Notes: generated by a model from the sequence alone, not told the origin. Shown: positions 1 through 7,160, counted from the stretch's first letter. The stretch: DNA of 12,115 bases from Clostridiales bacterium UBA6114 (GCA_002423435.1 DIWE01000016.1:70692-82806); one strand, 5' to 3'. Translations and numbers: made by a program.

Positions 1-1
1 T

Positions 2-637
2 TCAAAGGGACATGCCTGCCCGGTATACTATGCGGCGCTTGCGCGCAGAGGGTTTTTTGACAGAAAAGAGCTTATGACATACCGCGCGCTGAACAGTCGG
101 CTTCAGGGGCATCCGGACATGAGAAAGCTGCCGGGGGTGGACATGACGACCGGCTCGCTTGGCAACGGCGTCGCAGCGGCGCTCGGATTCGCATTGCTCG
201 GAAAAAGACGGAATAAAGGGTTCCGGGTTTTCGCCGTAGCGGGCGATGGAGAAGTGCAGGAAGGTGTGGTTTGGGAGGCGGCGATGGCGGCTGCACATTA
301 CAAGCTCGATAACCTCATCCTTATCGTCGACAGGAATGGGCTTCAGAGCGGCGGTGACGTTGCGAAAATTATGGGACTTGAACCTCTTGAAGAAAAATTC
401 AGGGCATTCAATTGGGAATCCTGCACCGTGGGCGGTCATGATATTGATCAGCTGTCCAATGCCATTAAAAGCTGCGGCAACAATGGAAAGCCGCACATTA
501 TTATTGCAAATACTATAAAGGGAAAAGGCGTTTCATATATGGAAGGTCAGTTCCTGTGGCACATGAAGGCTCCGAATGACGAACAATACGGGATTGCCAT
601 GAAAGAGCTAAATGAAAGGGCAGAACAATATGAATAA
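2..637 (+). CDS. Transketolase, N-terminal (TPP-pyrophosphate-binding) subunit, 5'-truncated by the window edge
   Basis: First half of a split transketolase, which with the next gene forms the ThDP-dependent enzyme that moves a two-carbon ketol unit from a ketose to an aldose in the cytoplasm. The frame is open from base 2; the 211 visible residues begin inside the family's SKGHA motif, so about 70 N-terminal residues, including the first active-site His, lie outside. Visible landmarks are SKGH (His4 of the fragment), QGHPD (His37), the TGSLGNG turn, and the Mg-ThDP motif GDG (81-83) with DRNG (Asn112). The internal ATG at 74 would cut off SKGH, so it is not the real start. The stop overlaps the start of the C-subunit gene by 8 bases, which implies coupled translation. 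Unlike the right-hand paralogue, it keeps the canonical GHP...PGV segment. The family is certain; the physiological substrate is unknown. Confidence 0.93.
   Translation, partial: SKGHACPVYYAALARRGFFDRKELMTYRALNSRLQGHPDMRKLPGVDMTTGSLGNGVAAALGFALLGKRRNKGFRVFAVAGDGEVQEGVVWEAAMAAAHYKLDNLILIVDRNGLQSGGDVAKIMGLEPLEEKFRAFNWESCTVGGHDIDQLSNAIKSCGNNGKPHIIIANTIKGKGVSYMEGQFLWHMKAPNDEQYGIAMKELNERAEQYE
615..620 (+). promoter_or_regulatory. Ribosome binding site deciding the transketolase C-subunit start
   Basis: The purine run AAAGGG, inside the last codons of the N-subunit gene, lies 9 bases before the ATG at 630. It favours that ATG over the in-frame ATG at 612, which would add six residues and overlap more of the upstream gene. 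Confidence 0.5.
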
Positions 638-1571
638 GGTCTCTACAAGACAGGGATTCGGGAAAGGCATCTGTGCCCTCGCAAGAGAGCGGCAGGACAT
701 CATTGTAACCGCGGCCGATACATATCGTTCCTTCAATATGGGGGAATTTGTTAACGAATTCGGAGAGCGGTATTTCGAATTTGGCATTGCCGAACAAAAT
801 ATGATGGTCGCTTCGGCCGCGATCGCGAGTGAAGGAAAGAATGTGTTTACCGTTGGATACAGCCCGTTTTTGTCGATGCGCGCGCTCGAACAGATAAGGA
901 CATTCGTTGCATATCCTAAGCTCAATGTAACAGTAGTTGCCGGCCTGTCCGGCCTTTCGGGCGACACCGACGGTGTGACGCACCAAGGAACCGAGGACAT
1001 TCCGATTGTAAGGTCAATTCCTAATATCACGTTAATATGCCCGGCCGACGCAATCGCGGCGGAGAAATTCGTCAAAATAGCTGCTGACATAGACGGGCCG
1101 GTCTACTTTAGGATCGGCAGGGGCGCTACGCCGATCCTCTACGACGAAGCGCAGAATTTTGAACTTGGGAAGGCAGTATACGCGCGAAACTATGGGAAAG
1201 ATTTTACCGTGATAGCAACGGGTCCCTGCGTATATGAGGCGGCAATCGCAGCCGACGAGCTGCATGAGCAAGGCGTCAGTATCCGTGTTCTGGACATGCA
1301 TACGATCAAACCGATTGATACCCGGAGCATTCTCGACGCAGCGCGTGAAACCGGCAAGATCTTAACGGTCGAAGACGGCTCTATATATGGCGGCCTTGGC
1401 GGCGCAGTTTCAGAGGTGCTCGCGGAACACAGCATGTGCGGCATCAAATACTTTAAACGTCTTGGATTGACCACCTTCGGTACGGCCGGCGAAGTGCCCG
1501 ACCTGCTGAATTTCTTCGGCATTGACAGCGCTTCAATCAAAAAAGAGATACTCAGTCAGGTGAGGTTATAA
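630..1571 (+). CDS. Transketolase, C-terminal (pyrimidine-binding) subunit
   Basis: Second half of the left split transketolase, 313 residues from the ATG at 630. It supplies the pyrimidine-binding domain with the catalytic Glu (GIAEQ, Glu55), the DGVTHQ motif (His118), the sugar-contact IGRG Arg164, and the C-terminal transketolase domain (VLDMHTIKPID, then VEDGS-GGLGGAV). Length is normal for split C subunits. The ATG at 630 overlaps the upstream stop; an ATG at 612 is the alternative. By-eye alignment with E. coli TktA puts Leu at the place of His461, a substrate-phosphate ligand (sequence here: VAGLSGLSGDTDG). That could mean a substrate other than ordinary sugar phosphates, which is inference. 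The next gene begins one base after the stop, so it is clearly in an operon. DXS-type synthase is excluded by the split architecture and the paired N subunit. Confidence 0.93.
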   Translation: MNKVSTRQGFGKGICALARERQDIIVTAADTYRSFNMGEFVNEFGERYFEFGIAEQNMMVASAAIASEGKNVFTVGYSPFLSMRALEQIRTFVAYPKLNVTVVAGLSGLSGDTDGVTHQGTEDIPIVRSIPNITLICPADAIAAEKFVKIAADIDGPVYFRIGRGATPILYDEAQNFELGKAVYARNYGKDFTVIATGPCVYEAAIAADELHEQGVSIRVLDMHTIKPIDTRSILDAARETGKILTVEDGSIYGGLGGAVSEVLAEHSMCGIKYFKRLGLTTFGTAGEVPDLLNFFGIDSASIKKEILSQVRL

Positions 1572-1572
1572 T

Positions 1573-2643
1573 ATGGAAATTCCCAAAATAATGATGGCGA
1601 TTGTTAAGACCAAAAAAGAACGGGGCGCCGAGTACAGGCCAATACCCGTTCCCGAGGTCGGCCCCGATGAAGTGCTTGTCAAGGTACATGCAGCTGCTAT
1701 CTGCGGAACAGATATTCACATGTATCAATGGAATGCATGGGCACAGGCGAACGTGGAAAAGGCCTATAGCGGACTGCCCAGAATCATGGGTCATGAGTTT
1801 TCCGGCGAAATTGCCGCAATCGGCGCGGCGGTAAAGAACGTAACAGTCGGAGAAAGAGTCGCGTGCGAAACACATCTGGCTTGCGGCGAATGCTATCAAT
1901 GCAAAACCGGAGATACATATAACTGTCAAAATATCAGGCGCTTTAAAAACGGTGTTTACGCCGAGTATGCGCTCGTCCCGGCGGCGGCACTGGTAAAATT
2001 GCCGGACAGCATGACATATGACCAGGCGTCGGTTATGGAGCCGTTCAGCGTTGCGGTTCACGGCGCGAGTTTGGTAAGAGTGGTTGGCGATACGGTCGCC
2101 GTTATTGGCGTAGGCCCCATCGGCCTGTTCACCGTTAAGGTTGCGCGGGCGATGGGCGCGTCGAAGATATTCGTCTCCGATATCAGCGAATACCGGCTTA
2201 ACCTTGCGCTCAAGGCCGGAGCCGACATCGCGCTTAATTCATCCGAGGTGGATGTTGTCGAAGCGATCAAGGATATGACCGACGGCCTTGGCTGCGGAAC
2301 CGTATTCGAGACATCCGGCAATGTGACGGCAGTCAAGCAGGGCTTTCAGTTCCTGAGGAAATGTGGCACAATGGTCATGACCGGGCTGCCGTCAAAACCG
2401 CTTGTGCTGGATGCGAGCGACGATATCGTCTGGAAGGCGGCGAAGGTGTACGGCGTTCACGGACGCGAGATATTTACCAGTTGGGAAATCACGAAGGGCC
2501 TCATTGGTTCCGGCAGGGTATCCGTCGACGATATGCTGACCCATCGATTTAAATTCGGCGAATTTAGGCAGGGCTTCGAGCTCGCTGAAGCGGGCCTTAC
2601 AGGAAAGGTTATATTTTATCCTGATTCCATTGCGGAGAAATAG
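1573..2643 (+). CDS. Zinc-dependent medium-chain dehydrogenase, mix of L-threonine 3-dehydrogenase-like and sorbitol-dehydrogenase-like features
   Basis: NAD-dependent secondary-alcohol dehydrogenase of the medium-chain family, 356 residues. The catalytic zinc site is Cys44 (AAICGTD), His73-Glu74 (GHE) and Glu155; the structural zinc Cys are 103, 106, 109 and 117. The Rossmann motif GVGPIG spans 178-183, and Asp202 at the end of the second strand suggests NAD over NADP. Parts resemble E. coli Tdh strongly: ICGTDIHMYQW, a His (100) just before the structural zinc loop, and GREIFTSW near the C terminus. However, Tdh's PFGNAVHT stretch reads PFSVAVHG here, as in sorbitol dehydrogenases, and no kbl ligase partner is present. 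A polyol, sugar or hydroxyacid substrate therefore fits better than threonine. The start is supported by AGGTGAGG seven bases upstream. It sits directly behind the transketolase pair, suggesting that it makes or reduces a ketose for it. Confidence 0.9.
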   Translation: MEIPKIMMAIVKTKKERGAEYRPIPVPEVGPDEVLVKVHAAAICGTDIHMYQWNAWAQANVEKAYSGLPRIMGHEFSGEIAAIGAAVKNVTVGERVACETHLACGECYQCKTGDTYNCQNIRRFKNGVYAEYALVPAAALVKLPDSMTYDQASVMEPFSVAVHGASLVRVVGDTVAVIGVGPIGLFTVKVARAMGASKIFVSDISEYRLNLALKAGADIALNSSEVDVVEAIKDMTDGLGCGTVFETSGNVTAVKQGFQFLRKCGTMVMTGLPSKPLVLDASDDIVWKAAKVYGVHGREIFTSWEITKGLIGSGRVSVDDMLTHRFKFGEFRQGFELAEAGLTGKVIFYPDSIAEK

Positions 2644-2650
2644 CGGGACG

Positions 2651-2690
2651 TTACGTAAAAGTGATCCATAATCCAGATGTTTTATAATGC
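2651..2690 (+). promoter_or_regulatory. Possible promoter/operator upstream of the TRAP solute-binding protein gene
   Basis: The 92-base gap before dctP holds a perfect -10 hexamer TATAAT (2683-2688) and an 8-base palindrome TTACGTAA (2651-2658). No good -35 hexamer lies at normal spacing, so the promoter would be weak or activator-dependent, with the palindrome as a candidate operator half. It may let the transporter genes be transcribed separately from the transketolase genes. Both motifs are short enough to be chance. Confidence 0.3.
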
Positions 2691-2735
2691 AAATACACAC
2701 ATAAGAGGGAAAAGAAAAATTATGGAGGAGAAAAA

Positions 2736-3794
2736 ATGAAAAAGCTGACTTCACTTATTCTCACGCTGGTACTGTTGCTTTCCCTTGCGTCAGGATGTTC
2801 AGGCAGCACACAAGACAACACCGGCGCCGAAACTGCGCAGGCGACGGGGGAAACCGCTTCAAATGCGTCTGAGGAAATCGAAGACGCGACAATAATCGTA
2901 GCGGTTCATACCCAGATAAAGTCTCTCGATTATCAGGCTCTTGAGTATTTCTGCAAAATCATAGAAGAGCGGTCCAATGGGAAAATCAAGACCGAGCTCT
3001 ATGGAGAGGGCCAGCTTGGTGACGAGGCAAGTATCCTTGAACAGGTTACTGTAAACACCGTACAGATCGCCACGACGGGCTTTTCCGGCCTGGATAAGTA
3101 TATTAGCTCCGTCAACTGCTGGTCTGTCCCGTATCTGTTCACCGGTGTGGATCAGGTAAAGGCTTCCTTTGAAGGAAAATTAGGCGACGCTGCCCGCAAG
3201 CTCTTTGAGGAAAAAGACATCTACTATGTGGGTAATACATACCGCGGCAATCGTCAGCTCACCGCCAATAAAGCCATCACCACTCCTGAGGAGTTAAAGG
3301 GCCTTAAGCTTCGCCTTCCCGACACCTCCGCGTGGATCAAAGTATGGGAGTCGATGGGGTGCCTTGCCAGCCCCATATCTTCCGCCGAGGTTTTTTCCGC
3401 TTTGCAGACCGGCGTTGTCGACGCACAGGAAAATCCCATAAGCTCGATCTATGCAAAGAATCTTTGGGAGGTGCAGGATTATGTAATTATGACAAACCAT
3501 ATCGTCGACTTCCTTGCCGTCACCATGAGCAAGAAATTCTATGACGGACTGAATCCCGCCACCCAAAACCTTATTGACGAGTGCATGGCCGAAGCCCTGG
3601 ACCATATGGAAAAACTCACTGCCGATAACGAAACCACCATGAAGCAGGAAATGATTGAACATGGTATGGAGTTTATCGAGGTAGACACTTCGAAGTTTGC
3701 GGAAGCCGCCAAAGCCGGCATCTCCGAAGTCGCTTCCCAATGGGATGATTGGGTATACGACGCGGCGCTGGAGATCGTAAACGGCAACGGCTGA
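2736..3794 (+). CDS. dctP: TRAP transporter solute-binding lipoprotein, DctP family
   Basis: Extracytoplasmic substrate-binding protein of a tripartite ATP-independent periplasmic transporter, 352 residues. Residues 1-20 are a signal peptide (KK, then a Leu-rich core) ending in a lipobox with Cys21. It would thus be a membrane-anchored lipoprotein, as expected for a Gram-positive cell. A low-complexity Thr/Ala/Glu-rich linker follows to about residue 50. Family landmarks are ELKGLKLRLP with the conserved ligand Arg193, which in DctP proteins usually salt-bridges a substrate carboxylate, and the GVVDAQENP segment (226-234) followed by IYAKNLWEVQDY. Start: GGAGGAG eight or fewer bases upstream of the ATG. 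DctQ and DctM follow, so the transporter is complete. The ligand is likely an anionic sugar derivative or organic acid (inference); the gene context suggests one that feeds the neighbouring dehydrogenases and transketolase. Confidence 0.95.
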   Translation: MKKLTSLILTLVLLLSLASGCSGSTQDNTGAETAQATGETASNASEEIEDATIIVAVHTQIKSLDYQALEYFCKIIEERSNGKIKTELYGEGQLGDEASILEQVTVNTVQIATTGFSGLDKYISSVNCWSVPYLFTGVDQVKASFEGKLGDAARKLFEEKDIYYVGNTYRGNRQLTANKAITTPEELKGLKLRLPDTSAWIKVWESMGCLASPISSAEVFSALQTGVVDAQENPISSIYAKNLWEVQDYVIMTNHIVDFLAVTMSKKFYDGLNPATQNLIDECMAEALDHMEKLTADNETTMKQEMIEHGMEFIEVDTSKFAEAAKAGISEVASQWDDWVYDAALEIVNGNG

Positions 3795-3813
3795 GAGCGG
3801 CTTTTATCCCTCT

Positions 3814-3841
3814 CGGCGGGTCCGCCCAAAAACGGACGCCG
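3814..3841 (+). promoter_or_regulatory. Imperfect hairpin just after the dctP stop
   Basis: CGGC-GG-GTCCG pairs with CGGAC-GCCG: a 9-bp stem with a GG bulge (3818-3819) and an 8-base loop, about 20 bases past the dctP stop. No T-run follows, so it is not a classical terminator. It may act with the larger hairpin at 3871 to stabilise the 3' end of dctP mRNA. Confidence 0.4.
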
Positions 3842-3870
3842 CGCAGATGATGAAAACGGACAACGGATGT

Positions 3871-3916
3871 GCTCCCGGCGGCCGCGAAAAGAACCTGCCG
3901 CGCGGCCGCCGGGAGC
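3871..3916 (+). repeat. Perfect 16-bp GC-rich inverted repeat between dctP and dctQ
   Basis: Bases 3871-3886 are exactly reverse-complementary to 3901-3916, with a 14-base loop. In RNA the stem extends by a U-G and a G-C pair. Each arm contains GCGGCCGC (3878-3885 and 3902-3909), itself an 8-base palindrome. No T-run follows. In transporter operons such hairpins between the binding-protein gene and the membrane genes typically protect the upstream mRNA or partly terminate transcription, giving more binding protein than permease. That role here is inference. Confidence 0.85.
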
Positions 3917-4043
3917 GCCTAAATCAACGCCAAATTTCCGGTTGAAAAGCGTCTCTCCGTAAAATCGAAATTGGATCGAGGCAAAGGATCAGAAGCGAAG
4001 ATGACAGCCCCATCAGTAAAGATATTCCGTTACGATTATAATG

Positions 4044-4049
4044 AAGGAG
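4044..4049 (+). promoter_or_regulatory. Ribosome binding site favouring a GTG start for dctQ
   Basis: AAGGAG lies 12 bases before GTG 4062, a slightly long spacing. The only alternative, ATG 4041, has no Shine-Dalgarno upstream and would place this AAGGAG in codons 2-3. Confidence 0.45.
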
Positions 4050-4061
4050 CGAGCAGCGAAA

Positions 4062-4577
4062 GTGAAAAAGACGATACATGTATTTAATGCTGTCTTTGAT
4101 AACATCACAACGGCATTTTTCATACTTGATATCCTGTGCGTTATCCTGCAGGTATTCGCCCGATACATTCTGCAAGCGTCAATACCCTTTACTGAGGAAT
4201 TGAGCCGCTACATGCTGGTTGCGTTTGGATTGCTCGGTATGGCGGTTTGCTCAAGGAAGGGAGAACATCTGGGAGCATATTTTATACGTGATAAATTCCG
4301 TAAGATCCAGCCGTATATCTTCATGTGCAACTGCGTGATCCTGTTTTTCGTCTCGCTCGCATTGGCTTTTGGCGCCATAGACATGATGGCGTTATCCGGG
4401 AGCAAAACGGCTTCTACCATGCCATGGTTCCCACTGTGGGCACTGTATCTGTTTTTCCTGATCAGTATTGTGCTGACCGCGGTTTATTCGGTTCGTGATT
4501 TTGTAAATCTGGTGCTTGTCGTGCGCGGCAAAAAGGAGATCGCTTCCGGCTTAAGCACCCCGACCAAGGAGGAATGA
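4062..4577 (+). CDS. dctQ: TRAP transporter small membrane subunit, DctQ family
   Basis: Small integral-membrane subunit of the TRAP transporter, which pairs with DctM to take ligand from DctP. From GTG 4062 it is 171 residues, with four predicted membrane helices (about 15-35, 47-65, 85-110 and 122-145 by hydrophobicity). The DctQ signature is visible as Arg34 in the first helix, TEELSRY (44-50), and the charged stretch CSRKGEHLG after the second helix. The tail is polar and short. The alternative ATG start at 4041 gives 178 residues. The stop lies three bases before the dctM start, and its last codons carry that gene's AGGAGG, so the two are probably translationally coupled. The family is clear; only the start is uncertain. 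Confidence 0.9.
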   Translation: MKKTIHVFNAVFDNITTAFFILDILCVILQVFARYILQASIPFTEELSRYMLVAFGLLGMAVCSRKGEHLGAYFIRDKFRKIQPYIFMCNCVILFFVSLALAFGAIDMMALSGSKTASTMPWFPLWALYLFFLISIVLTAVYSVRDFVNLVLVVRGKKEIASGLSTPTKEE

Positions 4578-4580
4578 CGG

Positions 4581-5864
4581 ATGCTGGCAGTGTTCCTTGG
4601 CGTATTTATCCTTTTGATGGTAATCGGCGTGCCGGTCGCTTATGCGATGGGGGCGACGGCGCTGGTAACATCAGCAATTCTCTGGGGCGTTACGGGTGTT
4701 CCGCTGAATATTTTGGTTCAACAGATCATATCCGGTCTAAACAGCTTTACAACCCTTGCGATACCGATGTTTTTGTTCGCCGGCCAGCTTATGAATACCG
4801 GCGGTATCACCAACAGAATATTTAACTTTTGCCAGTCTCTGGTAGGCCATTTGCACGGCGGATTGGGTCACGTGAACGTTTTGGCCAGCGTGATCTTTTC
4901 GGGCATGTCGGGAACGGCGGCCGCAGATGCCGGCGGACTGGGCGTTATGGAAATCAAAGCGATGGAGGATCAGGGATTTGACACCGAATTCTCTGCGGCC
5001 GTTACCGGAGCTTCCTCGCTTATAGGTCCGATCATACCGCCGTCCGTACCCATGGTTATGTACGGCTGCCTGGCAGGTGTGTCCGTATCTTCGCTGTTTA
5101 TCGGCGGTTTGCTTCCCGGAATTCTGATGGCTGTCGGGATGATGCTGCTGGTTGGGCTCTATTCTATAAAGAGAAATTATCCACGCAGCAGGAAGTATAC
5201 CTGGAAAGAGCGCTGGCACCAATTCGTTCGAGCGTTTCCGTCGCTTCTGACGCCTGTAATAATTATCGGCGGCATATGGACCGGCATATTCACTCCAACC
5301 GAGGCGGCGTCGGTCGCGGTGGTCTATGCATTTGCGCTTATTGTGCTCGTATATAGAGAGTTGAGCCTGGCGCAGGTGTGGAAAATGGCGAAAGCATGTC
5401 TGACAGACTCTGCGGCGGTTTTGTCCATCATTGCCTTTGTCAAGGTTTACGGTTATGTTCTTACCAGGACGCAGCTGCCGACAAAACTTGCAAGCGCGGT
5501 GTTTACCGTAACGACGGATCCCATTGCGATCATGTTCCTTCTCATAGGATTTCTGCTTATCATCGGCTGCTTTATGTCTACACTGGAATCCATCACTTTG
5601 TTCACGCCTATTTTTATACCGATGCTAACGGCGGTGGGGATAGATCTTCTGGTATTCGGTGTCATCATGTGCCTGGTGCTGATGATCGGACAGCTGACCC
5701 CGCCTTTCGGTATAGTTCTGTTCGTGATTACCAAAATTTCAAAATTGGAAATGGCCCAGGTGGTAAAAGCATCCCTCCCATTTACGGTACCCGTATTGAT
5801 CGTCGTTATCCTCATAGTTGTGTTCCCGCAGATCGTAACATTTCTGCCAAGTCTTATAAAGTGA
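4581..5864 (+). CDS. dctM: TRAP transporter large permease subunit, DctM family
   Basis: Large membrane subunit that carries out sodium-coupled substrate translocation in TRAP systems. It has 427 residues, the usual length, with about 12 hydrophobic segments along the whole protein. The family hallmark is present at 107-160: SGMSGTAAADAGGLG, then MEDQGFD, then ASSLIGPIIPPSVPMV. A second inverted-repeat-like motif, QLTPPFGI, occurs in the C-terminal half. The ATG at 4581 has AGGAGG eight bases upstream within the dctQ end. With DctP and DctQ it completes the uptake system of the left cassette. A 72-base gap follows before the next dehydrogenase gene, with no terminator, so transcription probably continues. 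Confidence 0.95.
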   Translation: MLAVFLGVFILLMVIGVPVAYAMGATALVTSAILWGVTGVPLNILVQQIISGLNSFTTLAIPMFLFAGQLMNTGGITNRIFNFCQSLVGHLHGGLGHVNVLASVIFSGMSGTAAADAGGLGVMEIKAMEDQGFDTEFSAAVTGASSLIGPIIPPSVPMVMYGCLAGVSVSSLFIGGLLPGILMAVGMMLLVGLYSIKRNYPRSRKYTWKERWHQFVRAFPSLLTPVIIIGGIWTGIFTPTEAASVAVVYAFALIVLVYRELSLAQVWKMAKACLTDSAAVLSIIAFVKVYGYVLTRTQLPTKLASAVFTVTTDPIAIMFLLIGFLLIIGCFMSTLESITLFTPIFIPMLTAVGIDLLVFGVIMCLVLMIGQLTPPFGIVLFVITKISKLEMAQVVKASLPFTVPVLIVVILIVVFPQIVTFLPSLIK

Positions 5865-5922
5865 GAGAAGCATCGTACATATGCAGAGAGCAAAGATACA
5901 AAATCGTGGCGTCAGTAATATC

Positions 5923-5929
5923 GGAGGAG
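5923..5929 (+). promoter_or_regulatory. Ribosome binding site deciding the second dehydrogenase start
   Basis: GGAGGAG lies 1 base from ATG 5931 but 7 bases from ATG 5937. Only the latter spacing is functional, which also gives the family-typical N terminus MKAAFF. Confidence 0.75.
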
Positions 5930-5936
5930 AATGCAG

Positions 5937-6965
5937 ATGAAAGCGGCTTTCTTTTCAGACATAAATAAGGTGGAACTCCGTGAATTCCAGGAGCCGGAAA
6001 TCGAGGCGGCGGACCGGGTGAAGGTGCGTATTCTCAACACGGGCATATGCGCCTCCGACATCATCGGGCTCCAGGGCAATCACCCGACGCGGAAACCCCC
6101 GGTCGTTTCGGGACACGAGTCATCCGGAGTCATCGTCGGAGTCGGGCCGGGTGTTAAGGAGTTCCGGTGCGGCGACAGGGTGGCCATAGAACCGCAGTAT
6201 GGCTGCGGCAAATGTCCGGCATGCCGCAGCGGGAGATACAATGCCTGTCAGAACAAGACGGTTTTGGGCACGGCAAAGTGGAGCGGCTCCTTTGCGGAAT
6301 ATATAACCGCTCCGCAGGAAGCGCTGTTAAAGCTGCCGGGCAATGTTTCTTTCGAGCAAGGGGCGCTGCTGGAGCCTCTGGCGGTAGGTATGCACGCAGC
6401 GCGTTTGTCGGGTATCGGCACCGGCGGCACGGCCGCAGTGATTGGAAGCGGTCCGATAGGCTTGGCCTGTATGCTGGGGTGCAAGCTATGCGGAAGCGGC
6501 AAAGTCGTCATGCTGGATATTCTGGACTATAACCTGGGTATTGCCGAAAAGCTGGGTGCGGACGAAACGGTTAACTGCAAAAAACGGGACGCCATAGGAC
6601 GCGTAATGGAGGTAACGGACGGTGAAGGTGCGGATGTTGTATTTATTGCCGTAGGCATACCGACAGCCATAACCGACAGCTGCGCCATGGCAAAAGTCGG
6701 CGGCCGGATTATGCTGCTGGCCCACTTTGGCTCCCGCCAGCCTGATTTTGATGTGGCCAAACTTCGTTATAGAGAACTTTCAATGACAGGCACGGTAATG
6801 TATACAAAAAGCGATTATATTGCCTGCATGAATGCGATGGTACAAGGGAAAATTGATCCGACGCCGATGATCACAAAAATCTTTCCGATAGAGGACTGCG
6901 CATCCGCCTTCGAGCTGGCTCAAAAGCGCACAGAGGATTTTATCAAGCTGATGTTCAGCTTCTGA
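5937..6965 (+). CDS. Zinc-dependent medium-chain alcohol dehydrogenase, sorbitol/xylitol-dehydrogenase type
   Basis: NAD-dependent polyol or sugar-alcohol type dehydrogenase, 342 residues from ATG 5937. Catalytic zinc ligands are Cys38 (GICASD), His60-Glu61 (GHE) and Glu146 (LLEPLAVG). Structural zinc Cys are 90, 93, 96 and 104. The nucleotide motif GSGPIG covers 170-175, with Asp194 closing the second Rossmann strand (NAD preference). The ICASD and EPLAVGMHA stretches match the sorbitol/D-xylulose reductase/butanediol dehydrogenase branch, so the likely reaction is oxidation of a secondary alcohol to a ketose; the exact substrate is not readable. It is the last gene of the left cassette, 72 bases behind dctM, with terminator-like structures downstream. 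It is clearly diverged from the upstream dehydrogenase (1573-2643), so the cassette carries two non-redundant oxidoreductases. Confidence 0.92.
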   Translation: MKAAFFSDINKVELREFQEPEIEAADRVKVRILNTGICASDIIGLQGNHPTRKPPVVSGHESSGVIVGVGPGVKEFRCGDRVAIEPQYGCGKCPACRSGRYNACQNKTVLGTAKWSGSFAEYITAPQEALLKLPGNVSFEQGALLEPLAVGMHAARLSGIGTGGTAAVIGSGPIGLACMLGCKLCGSGKVVMLDILDYNLGIAEKLGADETVNCKKRDAIGRVMEVTDGEGADVVFIAVGIPTAITDSCAMAKVGGRIMLLAHFGSRQPDFDVAKLRYRELSMTGTVMYTKSDYIACMNAMVQGKIDPTPMITKIFPIEDCASAFELAQKRTEDFIKLMFSF

Positions 6966-6991
6966 CGCGATGAATGAATGATAAATTAGCA

Positions 6992-7050
6992 GACAGACGG
7001 CCATGACGCGGCTCGGCGCCGCATCGTATAAAAACCCTGGGCCGTCTGTC
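6992..7050 (+). repeat. 11-bp inverted repeat with nested hairpin after the left cassette
   Basis: GACAGACGGCC (6992-7002) is repeated in exact reverse complement at 7040-7050. Inside is a second small stem, GCGGC/GCCGC (7008-7012 and 7018-7022). No T-run follows, so it is not a simple intrinsic terminator. It could block 3' exonucleases or be a partner of the terminator further on. Existence is certain; function is a guess. Confidence 0.7.
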
Positions 7051-7114
7051 GCACATATGTTTCGGCTGCCACCCACGGCGACGAGAGACATGTGTTTTTA
7101 ATCCGCGAAGTGGC

Positions 7115-7160
7115 CTGCTCTAAAAGTGCTTTTAGGGCAGCCTTGTTTTTTGCTTTTTGA
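7115..7160 (+). terminator. Rho-independent terminator of the left cassette
   Basis: A 12-bp stem (7115-7126 with 7129-7140, one G-U wobble; the tip opens to a small loop) is followed by CCTTG, then TTTTTT and a further TTTTT. It lies about 150 bases past the last dehydrogenase stop and before the TM2 gene, so it would end the + strand operon and isolate the small gene. Confidence 0.75.

Larger units (their letters stand above)
3795..4061. other. Long dctP-dctQ intergenic region
   Basis: About 245-265 bases without a gene, unusually long inside an otherwise tight operon. The first half holds the two hairpins listed separately; the second half (3917-4040) is AT-richer and shows no convincing ORF. 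A TATAAT (4037-4042) overlaps the possible dctQ ATG at 4041 but has no matching -35, so an internal promoter is not supported. Confidence 0.5.

Noticed and set aside
2..496. Open frame of 164 codons on the - strand at the left edge
   Set aside because: It lies entirely antisense to the transketolase N subunit, whose protein motifs are unmistakable; the antisense translation shows no recognisable domain.
2..1571. Assignment of the left pair as AptAB (apulose-4-phosphate) or SqwGH (sulfofructose) transketolase
   Set aside because: The partner genes of those pathways (kinase, isomerase) are not visible, and sequence motifs alone cannot decide the substrate.
1573..2643. Firm assignment as L-threonine 3-dehydrogenase (tdh)
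   Set aside because: The Tdh stretch PFGNAVHT is changed and kbl is missing, while the operon is of carbohydrate type, so only a family-level call is given.
3871..3916. Rho-independent terminator between dctP and dctQ
   Set aside because: The stem is very strong but is followed by GCCTAAATCAACG with no T-run. It is kept as a stabilising or attenuating hairpin, not a terminator.
5378..5968. Open frame of 196 codons on the + strand overlapping dctM and the next dehydrogenase
   Set aside because: It is out of frame with both real genes, and its Cys/His/Arg-rich product resembles no protein family.
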